From Icerya purchasi (Eukaryota > Arthropoda > Insecta > Hemiptera > Monophlebidae): a stretch of DNA of 64,000 nucleotides. Every line of letters begins with the position of its first letter. Position 1 is the stretch's first letter. The notes beneath the pieces were generated by a model. That model was given only the letters and a program-made list of their open reading frames with translations, was not told the origin of the DNA and searched no databases. Positions 44,001 to 55,348 of this stretch are shown here, in pieces. Position numbers and translations under genes: made by a program. Where the stretch lies: assembly GCA_039619475.1 (NCBI GenBank), contig CM077116.1, positions 171,633,363 to 171,697,362 on the forward strand, given 5' to 3'.

Positions 44001-47000
44001 AAGAACGGTTTATATTAACACATATTCCAGAAATTTCATCATTTCATTTACGCATTTTAAACATGCATGCAATGTTTAGAACTAAAGAATAACGCAGACC
44101 CTTTTCCGCGGTCCAAAAACATTTATCGCATTAATGTAATTTGTAATTTTCAAGTTCGTAGCGACCTTATTTCTAAGTAAAAGCGCCGAAAAAGTAGAGA
44201 AATCAGAAGAAGAGCAACGCGCAAAGCTTTCTCGTCTACAAAAGTCGTCTGAGTACCGAGATTACCACTGACCCTTAACATGGAACGTTTGAGTGTGAGA
44301 GGCTTCACCGGCTGAATTATTGGCCAAGCACGTATAATTGCCGGAATCGGAAACGGTCAATGGCGATATCGATAGGACGGACATGAATTCGTCTAACTGA
44401 TGGATTTTGTGATTGGCGCTTTTAACGGTACCTAAAGGATTTCCGTTTTTCAACCAAGACACTTGCAAAGGCAGATCTCCGGCATTAATGACGCAAACTG
44501 CTTTAGCAAACTGTACACCTGCCCCGCCTAACGGTTGCACATTGAAACTGAATGGTTCAATCTGGGGTTTTACTAGGACATATGCACAAGAAAAGGTCAG
44601 TAAATAAACAATTTAGAACCGTTACTTAATATTATTACCTTAATTGTTATTTTATCAGTGCGAATAGTAGTAATAGTAGTAGTATTAGAAAGAAACGACA
44701 GCAGGTGGATCGTCCGCAAACCGTTGCGAATCAGCATGCACAACATAATTTCCAAAAATAATCGACTGGCCACTGGCACAACAGTGAATACATATATATA
44801 CATATATAATGTATATACGTATATGTATAGGTTGAGAGGACGTAAGCGACACATTCACAGAGCTTTGCGAGGAAAAGCGGAATTTGTTCTCCGAAGAATT
44901 ACCGTGAATGTTCAGTTCCGTAGTGTAGTTTGCAACGTAGATGCTTTTCGGATTGAAAACCCAGCACGTATAATTGCCGCAGTGTTTGAAGTCAGCCGAG
45001 TCGATCAGCAGCAAGTTCGCCTTCTGGCCAAACATGCTCGTGGAAATACCCAAATCCATCATCGACTGGCCGGACATTCCGTTAAACGTCCAACTGATGT
45101 TCAACGGCAGATCTCCGTCAGAAACCAAACAAGTCACCTGCGCCGCTTGCCCGGCATATATCGGCTCGTCGAAACTGAACGGAACTATACGCGGAGGAAC
45201 TACAACCACACGCACACATAATACAATTTTTCAGAATTTCTTTAGCATTGTGTCTCTCTTACACGGTGTAAACTATTTTTATTCGCCGCTTCGTTTGTTA
45301 ACTTCAAAATAGGAATATTTTTATTTTCTTTTATTTGAAAATTTTGTTTCTACCTCGTGGTCCTACGGTCGACAGTTCCACCCGTATTTTCTTGATACAA
45401 GGTATATAACGGATATATTGTGAAATTACGCTTTTCATAATGGCCCTTAAGTGTGTCCGATGGGTTCCTTTCTTTTCCTTTGAAATGATTCGTCTGTGTC
45501 GCCCAGGTTACCTTTTTCCTGGTGTAATAATATCTTATATTTGGTTTTTGGCTATTAAGTTTGTATACCGATGAAAAAACGTCACTTAAATCGCGAGACA
45601 AGTACGCTTATTTAGTTGAGGAGGAGGAACAAGAGCTATTTTACACTGAAAAAATAAACAGCAAAAAACGATACTGATAGCTGAAAGAACGGAGATAGCG
45701 AGGCTGTATAAACACAATTCGTAAGGAAGCGTGCAAATCAGTTGTTTGACACAACGATATTATCAACCGGGGGGGGGGGGGGGTATGGTATCTCTTTCTT
45801 TATGAACAGCAAGGGTAAATTAAGTTAGAAATGTGAGTTTAACACGTGGATTCCGTACAAAAACTTCCTAATCTCGGAGCAAGTTCAGTGAAGGGTGTAT
45901 ACCACACTCTGTACATAGGAAATGGGCATTCTACAGTTTATTTTTAGATACTTACCCCGCCTTTTTTTTTTTTCTTCCCCGGTTTGAACAAAGTCATTAT
46001 TTGTCGAAACTAGATAGAAAAGTGTCACGAAATTCAGTAAGAAATTTTCAAAAACACAGATCGAACGAATTTGACGAAAAATAAAAATACAAACAACAAA
46101 ACACCGCAGGATACAGCTAGAAATCGATACAGCACGAAGAAACCGTCGAGAAAATTCGTTGAATATTTAAAGGGTTTCGCTTTTTGGACTATCATGTTAC
46201 ATTATACTGAAATGACCATTCCCAGGGAGAGCATATGTGACCTGGTCTACGAAAAACGGGAAAGTTTTCGAGATAAACGCGTTTAAAGTTGAGGGTGGTA
46301 GCGCGGTGTTACATGTTGCTGCGACAGCACTATTTTTCGGCTGTTTGTTTCTCAGCACATGTGCCAGATGTTTTGTGACCTTCTGTATGCAGTGATGTTT
46401 TTATAAGAAATATTACCACAGCTAAATCGAACAAATTTCCCTATAGTGTTGCTAATTTCTTTATCCGTGAAAGAGGTATAATGATATTAACACTTCGTTA
46501 TCAAATCGTTTTGGAATCGCGATATTTTTAATTACGCGAAATGGTTTTGTATCGTGAATATTAATTAATTGTCCTGATAAAGCTGTTTTAATTTCAATAA
46601 AGTGAAAAATGTGTTCGGAAGAAGTTGAAGATGAGGTTATAGTAATGCAGAGAAACTCTGATAACTTGGACGATCAACATCAACTCGCTGCTCATAACAG
46701 TGATGAAGAAAATCCAGATGAAATTCGTATCCTCAACTGTTCGAATAATTTGTAATTATCTCGGCTAGATGCAGAGGAAGAAAAAATAGTTTCAAAATTT
46801 TTTGATGAACCTTGCTGTAATCGAAAATGTAATGTTTCAATACTACGAGACATGATCGAGAAATCGAGAAATAATTTTTTAGAATTAGATACAGAACAGC
46901 AAGATTTTTAGTCATATAGAGCTAAATTGAATCAGGTAGAACAAGTAATGTTTTAGATAAGGTTTATAAGGAGATTTTCGGATGAAAAAAATATAGAAAA

Positions 47001-49743
47001 AGAAAAGAGGTCGAAACCTGGTATGATTGAACCATCTCTACCTGAAGCAGTTTTATAAATCTTCAGTAGGAATCACAAGTTTCCATCACTTCAAAATTTC
47101 CTCAGATGGCGTAGCAGCAAAAATGTACGCGAACAGTGACGATATAAACAAATTTCAATTACTGCTACAACCTATTGATGGTAAGATGCCTGAGAAAATC
47201 AAAAGGTTTAGATTTAAAACGCTAATGGTACCTTTACAATAACATAAGAAGTTTAGTTTCTGATATCCCTAAAGCTGATATTATAGCGCCATTAACTGAA
47301 AAACCCTTAATTAAAGAATCGAAACGGAAAGTAGATGAAAATTTGCTGATATCAGAATCGAAGATGAAAAGATAAAACCAAAACAACTGAAACAAAAAAT
47401 TTGCCAAAATCAAAAAAAACAATAAGACTGAAGTGGCCGTGGCAATGAAAAGGAAGAAAACCGATGAAAAATACAATAAACCCTATCCACGAAGAAAATA
47501 ACTTGCAAGAAGTAGTTTGTACTAATTTTGTTTAAAAATTGATTATTTTTTTTCAATTGCAGTTTTTCACTTCTTGTTTTCTTTTGAAACATGATTTGTG
47601 AAGAATGTAATAGAGATGGAAATCTGGGGGCTGTTTCATTGAAAAGAGCGTACTTTTTTCTATAAGAATAGCCAAAAAAGTGAAAATTGATTTTTTGACA
47701 CATTAGCCCGGTTTCCATAGACTAGGTCACGTATATGTATTCTGATTCCGGTTTTACTACATACAGTATATTCTTCAAAACCTTTACTGGTATAGTCTTG
47801 GTTTCATTATTTCGCCTACGACTGATCGTGTTAACACCGACCCATACAGTTCGTCTCCGTTTTAATTTAAATAAACACTAACAACCGTTTTTATTTTTGC
47901 AAGATATTTTCACAGTTCTCCGACTTCATGTTCAGCTAATTATACAGATCTTCTATTAGCGCAAGCAGCTACGGGCACTGAAATATACATATGAGAGTAC
48001 GTTGTAAACAGCTCTTCAATGATCTCTCAGCGAGTGTAGAATTTCGCTTTGTCCAACACGATTTTTCCAAACAACGATTTTGAAGAAATATTTAAAAGAA
48101 AAAAAAAGCAAATACGAATACATTGGTTAAGTAGATTTAAGAAGAGTTTAAATATCGAAAGAAGAAGAAGAAGAATACGAAGAAGAAGAAGATAATTTTG
48201 ACAAATAACGAACACGTAAAAATTGAGATTTAACGCATCGATTTGTTTCAGAGAACTGTGCAAAAGACGAGAGGCGTTAAAATTACGCAAGAATTATTTT
48301 TCCGAAAATATAAAATAATAAAAATTATACGCAAAAGTCCGGCTTGTTTTTATATACAAAAGCTTGTACACGCGCGCGCGCACACATACTTCAACAAAAA
48401 AAAACAACAAAAAACAAAACAAAACAGACAAGACGTACTGCAGTGCAATTCGTTCTAGAAAAATGTGTTAGCTTATCGTACAGGTCTGTGTGGCAGTTGA
48501 GTGTTGTACGTGTCATCGCTGATTTACAAAGTGAGAAACAGGTCGCGTTCTTTGTACACGATTCAGTGCGAACGGAAAACTATATAGTACATGTTCAGAG
48601 TCCGGAAGCGATGTAAAAGCGAGAGTTGCTCAAGGCTGAAAACAGAGTAACACCAAAACGACGAACCCTTCACGTTCAGCGAAGCCGTATACGATGAGTC
48701 GCCGGCTCGATTAGCCGCGTGACAGGTGTAGTCGCCGGAATCGGTTTTGGAAACGGACGAAAGCGTCAGTACCAGCGAAGAATCGTCCAACTGTTGCAAA
48801 CGAACGTTCTTCGACGTGGACATCACGTGACCGTTCTTCAGCCAACTGATGTGCAACGGCAGATCCCCGGCGGCAACAGTACACATGATCTTTAAAGAGG
48901 CGCCGCTATTGATCGGGTTCGTATTGAATGTGAACGGTTCGATTTGCGGTTTCACTGCGGTAGTCGAGATGACGTTGCAAAAATTGCCAAAATGCGGATT
49001 CGAGACACAGTAAAAACAAAAAATGATTCGTTCAAAAGTTCAGTGTAACAATACGAGAGAGGGGAGCTCTTCATACGGTAACATCCTCCTCTTCGAAATA
49101 TATCGATACTGAAACGGACTGTTATTTTAGGAACGATGTGCTATGTGTTTGATTTTTATTTTTTTGTTCTTGTTACTTGAAAAAAGTTGGCTCTCATCAT
49201 TTTTAATACATTCGTGACTGGAGGGGGTAAATATTTAAAATAACCAGTAAAATTCGGAAGTCAGCTCATTTTTTAGAAAGTAAACTGTAGTTTCCGTTGA
49301 CACTAAAGCAACTTCTGTGACCAAAAGTAAATGAAACTCGTTTAAAAGGTTAAGTATGGAAACTTTTTTGAATTTTCCATTATGAAAGGCGATAATCTTC
49401 TTTAAAAACAAAAAAAATGACATTGTCGTGATGGAAATGATGTCGAAAAGGATTTCCAAGAAAAACAAGGTCGTGGAACGTTTTCGAGAACTAGTAGAAC
49501 TGGTAAAGCTAGTAGAACTGGTAAAACTGGTAGAACTGGTAAGACTGGTAAAAATGGTAACCTTAATCGTGACGTTAATAATTAGCTAAAAAAGATATCC
49601 GAATTTTTAAACTTTTGAGTATCGCTTAACTGAAAAAGGAGAACGTTACTTTAAACGTATTTTAATCAGATCTTTCCCTCTTTTTGTTAAAATCGTCGAT
49701 GTAATTTTTTATTTTGAATTAAAAGCTTATATGTTGGCCACTG

Positions 49744-49800
<57 letters not shown>

Positions 49801-51907
49801 TTATTAACAACATTCGATATAATTTAATTCTTCTATAGGATGGTGCGCGCCGCGATATTTTAACACATGTTTCATAGTCCTACCTTAAAATATTTATTAT
49901 ATCAATATAGACGGAACTTGGTAGTGTATTTTGTGTACTGCAAACCGCTAACAGACACCGGTCGCGATCGGGTTATTTCTTGTGCACATACTGTGCGTGG
50001 TGAAGTTAGAAGTGTGTGTGAGTAGTGTGCATTTACAGCGGCCCGCGGTTAATATTTGTTATTTTAATTTTACGTATTTAGTTTGTTTTTTTAACAATTT
50101 CGTTAATAAATAGCTTCCGTTTTCCTGTCGGCTTTTTCTCACCAGTGTTGTTGTTATACGTTATTTGCTTCTTTTTCACGTAACAATAGTTGCGTTAATA
50201 TCGAGGTTAGACGTGTGTGTGTGTGTGTGCGTGTGTGGCAACGGCTGCGTTTGCGGTTAATCTCGAGATTAATTGTAAGGATATAGAGACGAGCTGCTGG
50301 TGTGATGATGGAGGTGTGATTAAAAACTAAAAACTACTGTACATAATGAGAATAATAAGACGGCGACGATAAACCGTGATTATCTTTAAAAAAGTAATCG
50401 CGGCGAACGTGTTAATGAACTGCGCGTGTGTGGCGGTGCTGTTGGGGCTAGTGATTTGTGGCCCCAGGGCCGTTCATGCTATCGCCGGGAATGCTAAGAA
50501 AGATGCATCGGAACGCTGAAGACATTACCGTTAATATTCAATACGGCCGTGTGCTCGGTTTGTCCGGCTTCGTTGCGGGCATTACACGTGTAGTTGCCTC
50601 GGTGTTGGTCGTTAGTCGATTCGATCACTAGTATGCTAGTCTTACTGCCTACATTCTCCGTACTAACAGGAGCGACAGATGCGGCCCACGTTTTTTCGTT
50701 AATCGGCTTGCCGTTAAATTTCCAGACCAAGTTAATCGGCAGATCGCCTTGCGCTACTAGACAGGTAATTTGAGTAGCTGACCCGGCGAACACTGACTGT
50801 TCGAACGAAAACGGTACAATTCTAGGCGCAACTATAAATCATTAGGCACCAATATTAAAATGCAGGAACGAAAAAAAAGCATTGAACAGGTTTTTTTCTC
50901 CTTTTTAGTAACACGTCCTTGTTCTGGGGATAGCGAAAGCGCCTATATTTTCAGTGTTTAAGAGGCTGTTACATATTATTAGGAGAGAAATCGACAGTGG
51001 TGGCCATAAAGAACGGGAGGGGAAAATTACGCGTAAAGCACGCGGACAGTGGACGATTATTATTATTGCACGGAAGAGATAATGGAAATAGCGGATGATA
51101 ATGGCCAGAAAATGTAGAGTTAGAAAAAATTGATCAAGCTTCAAGGAACCGGAAGTAGTGTGCTGTGTAAACTTACAGAAATAACGACGAAAAAGTAAAC
51201 GCAATTATACTGAAGTAACAACGAAGAGTTCCAATTAGCGAAATCGGAATGTTTAAACTACAGTGACAGGCACACTTGATTATCGTCGGACGTACATATA
51301 CGAGGGAGTAGTGTACGAGTAGTGTACGTTCGTGAATAGACTCTAGTTGTAAGAAAGTAGCGCGAGACCGAAAGCTTAATAATTAAATCTATCGACGGCT
51401 AAGCGAAATCAGTTACAGACGCAAACAAGAAGGTCGTTCGATATTTTGTCATGCAGCTGCTTTCGACGACGAGGTGGCGCGATCATCGCGATTTTTACCG
51501 TGTACATCTAGCGTGGTCGAGTAATTGGAGGAGCCGGCCGCATTCGTCACGGAGCACGTATACGATCCTCGGTGATCAGCGCCGGTTGCCTCTATGACCA
51601 ACGCACTACCCTTTTTTCCTATTTCATGAGTGGAAACGCCGACTGGAGTGCTGAAGTCTCTTTCGTAGATCCAAGATATTTGCAGAGGTAGGTCGCCTTC
51701 CGAGACGAGGCACGTTACTTGAGCGGACTGGCCGGCGAAAATCGGCTGTGCAAACTCGAACGGTACGATATGTGGTTTTACTGCAGATTGGTGTACAAAG
51801 ATTTTTCGATTTCAAACGGATAAATTCAATTTTAAGGACAAAAGTTAATATATATTTTTTGCATAAGTAATTATTAAATAGTTTCCATTTTGTAACCGCT
51901 GGAAAGT

Positions 51908-51944
<37 letters not shown>

Positions 51945-54900
51945 TATCAATGGCGAATCCTAATTTTTTCGCTGATATTTCTCGAAGACAGAAATCTGTC
52001 GAAATGGAATTAAGCATAACATTTAAAATAATAAGAAATTAAGAAGCCACTTTTTTTTTTTTTATTTTCAAAAAATAGATGATTTAATTTATTTAAGAGG
52101 AACCTGATATCTGAATTTAGATAAAGAAAATTAACAGATAAATTATAAATAAATCATTTTAAACTGTTCTATGTGAAAAAAATTCACTAAAAGACCTAAC
52201 CAAAAATATAATGCTTCGAAATTTTAACTTAGGGCCATTCTTGCAAATAATTTTAAATAGTTTTTACACATTACTTTAAATTCTTTTACGTAAATATATA
52301 TTATACTAGGGAAAATAAAATACATTCGGAAAGGAAGTAGAACAAGAGAGACGTCCAAAAAACTAACATAATTTTACAAATGGCTGTGTAAATTTCAAAA
52401 ACAGCCACGTGTCGTCTCAAAAACATTCGGTGCTGCCCTATGCCGCTCAGTAGAACGAATGTTGAAACTTGTATTTAGTAAATTAATTGTAGTGCTCTTC
52501 ATCGCCACCTGATGGCGTTGTAATAGTGATTGATCGAGTGACGATGTAAACGCAACCATTGTCTGGATCGAGTATAGTCTTATATGGAATGCTATTGCTA
52601 CAAATAAAAAAAAATGTGGCGTGCACAATGCGCTGATTTACTTAGTTAAACGTGCGATCTGATTGACTGTTAATACTGCTGTTCTCAGTGCACTTTTGGT
52701 GACTCGCTAAAGTTTCTAGAAACACACTCCTAGCGTCTGACAAACAAAACACGAAGGATGAGTAAATCATCAAATTAGAATTCAACTTCGACACCCCGTT
52801 TTATTCTTCACAGGCCCGAAATAGAGGCTACCCAGATTTCTACCGACAAGCTAAAAACCGCTTCTTTAGAGTCCTGACAAATTTCTTTCCATTTCAATTT
52901 ATTTTGATACTTTGTCGTATGACTAAGTATCCAAGGATTCGCCACTGCTTTATATCTATATATCTATATATATTTTTTTTCGTTTGAATCTGTAATAGCT
53001 TCACAAACAGTTAATTTATTTAATCCACAAATCTCTAATTGAAGTAATATAATTTCAGCGGCATTTCTGATATTTAGGAGTCAGTAAGCACACGCACGTG
53101 ACAATCCTCCCGAAACTACATATTATAAAGTTAATAAGAGCATTGTGGATTTATTAAAAATCGAACAATGTTTCTTTCTTTTCTTTTTTCACTAATAAAG
53201 GCCAGAGTCGCAATTTCTCTGAGGGTAAAACTTGTTTTTATTTTTAACCATATTATTTTCAGCACACAAAAGAAGTAGAATTTTCATACTACAACGTATT
53301 AATAATTAATATTTAATAAAAACGAATAATAAATAAATGAATGAATAAATAAATAAATAAATAATTAATTAATTAATTAATTAATAGTATTAAAAAGTTC
53401 GTTATGACGCACTCAGTTAAAAATATTCAATTGTTCAGAAAATATTTCAGCCCTCTAGTCTGAGATGTTCTTAAATTTTATTACTAATGGGTATTGAAGA
53501 AGCAGACGGGGGGCCGCTTTAATTGTTTCCGTCGATGAAGTCGGATAAGGAGTAGGAGAGTACCGAGACCGATAATCGGAGAAAGAGCAATGTGTAAGCG
53601 ACGAGAGCTACGTGAGAGAAAGTGTGTAGAAAAAGGCGCGAAAAACTAAATGCAACAAATACAGATCAGCAATAACCACGTGCCATTCACTAATAAAGTT
53701 GCCGCTGAAAAGGCGTGCCCAGCTCCGTTCTGTACCCGGCAGCCGTACAGTCCTCGATGCTCAAATCGAACCGAATTGATCAATAACTGATCGGTCCGAT
53801 CGCCGAAATGATTGATGATCACGCCGTCCGGCAGAGGCGATGCTTTGTCGTTACCGTCGTCGGAATGATAGTACCAACTTATATTTAGCGGGAGATCTCC
53901 TTTAGTGGCCAAACAGGTTACTTGGACTGTGTCGCCGGCGTTAACGGCTGTCTCGCCGAATGAGAATGGTAAGATACTGGGTGACACTGTAAAATAACTT
54001 CGCCGTAATTTTTCGATTTATTTTATACTTATTTACATTTCCGTTAAATCATCAATATCATCATCATCATCATCAGATGACTTTTGAAATTATCAATTAT
54101 TTCTTACACTATATATTTTAGTCCATAAGTTGCTTCTTCGTGGAAACGACGCCCGATCAGGTGAAGCGTAACAAATTTTAAAAGGTAGAATGTGTTCCTT
54201 CATTCGAAGGAAGTCACGTTTTGATTTCGAAGAGACGACTTAAAAGACAGTTTTGTATGTTCTCGATTCAGTGACTATTGTCGTCCACCCAGTATGCAAT
54301 TTTCTGTCATTTATATCGTAATTGTATTTAAAAAAGAATGGCAACTCTTCCGATGAAACGTGATAACAAAATGGTCGAGAAACATATATGCTTCGATTTC
54401 ACAAGAGCTCCGATTATCTAGTTCTATTTAAATCGCTGTTGCAATTGCACTCTTGTATGTCAGCAAAAAGAGGAAAGACTAAATTGACAACTTAAAACAC
54501 TTTTATTAACGGAAAATTTTTTTAGTCAAATGTCAGCGATTCCCTGTTCCCTACACACACTTGTCCAGCAACTGTGACCGGATTTCGGTTATCGTCATAA
54601 TTTTTTGATAATTTTTGTTTACAAATTCAGTTGAAACATATAATATAATATGCGCTATTTAATAAGTTTTAATTCTTTCGAAAGTGATTTACAATATTTT
54701 TCACAGGCAGTTCGAGCGGATTTCAGAATTAGCAATTGCGATTATTGTTTTTTTTTTTTTTTTTTTTTTTTTGTGCAATATTTAAATTAAACGAATTGTG
54801 TATCGCTTTTTAGAGCCGACGCACTGGAAGTGGGAAGGAACGAAAATAGGTGCGTATTATTGACGAGCGACGATAAGGGAAAATGTGCGACAATAAACAC

Positions 54901-55314
54901 AAAAACAACTGCGATAAATATCCGATGATAAAACGAACCATGAACGAGTAAGTGCGAACTGTATTTGTCCGATGCGACCGTATTCTCGGCCAGGCAACTA
55001 TATTCTCCGGAAAACTGTTCGGAAACTTTCTCAATAGTTAATATACTAATGCGACGATTTAGCTTCGCTAGTGATATGCCGCTATCGTCATTATCGTTAG
55101 TTTTCAGCGACTGATTATTTTTGTACCAGCTTATGGTGATCGGATCGTCGCCTTCGAACACAGCGCACTGTACCGATACCATCTGTCCGTCGAGTAACGG
55201 TTTATCGCCGAAGCTAAATGGACTTATTTTCGGGCCCGCTGATAATAATATAGATGCAAATTTAATTAACGCTGTCATCCCTTTTATTATTATCACTATT
55301 ATCACTATTATCAC

Positions 55315-55348
<34 letters not shown>

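Larger units (their letters stand above)
35324..44272 (-). other. 8.9-kb intron between exon 9 cluster and constant Ig8
   Basis: The longest intron in the window. It contains the foldback element (35.5-36.3 kb), a (TA)n tract at 41056-41084, an Ig-like remnant (41.49-41.94 kb), a mariner-like fragment (42.5-42.7 kb), and long featureless A+T-rich DNA at 36.3-41.0 kb. In flies and other insects base-pairing elements for exon 9 choice have been proposed downstream of the cluster; none could be identified by eye here. Confidence 0.75.
48955..50528 (-). other. Intron between exon 9 variants 9 and 10
   Basis: 1.6 kb. It contains a 9-base minisatellite (49488-49560), a (TA)n tract (49747-49796), a (TG)n tract (about 50215-50237) and, on the plus strand, a signal-peptide-like small ORF (50415-50519). 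The 49.85-50.52 kb part is less A+T-rich than its surroundings. Confidence 0.7.

Noticed and set aside
44658..45221. Plus-strand ORF of 187 codons over variant 11
   Set aside because: It is the antisense shadow of the conserved Ig7 exon at 44903-45199 and of its flanks; no domain of its own.
51624..51950. Minus ORF of 108 codons at variant 8
   Set aside because: It runs in a different frame from the Ig7 exon at 51499-51780, through intron sequence and a TA repeat.
44251..53568. Shared 11-mer GAGTACCGAGA 3' of variants 12 and 7 as a possible selector sequence
   Set aside because: An 11-base match between flanks of this total length is roughly what chance allows, and it is not found beside the other variants.
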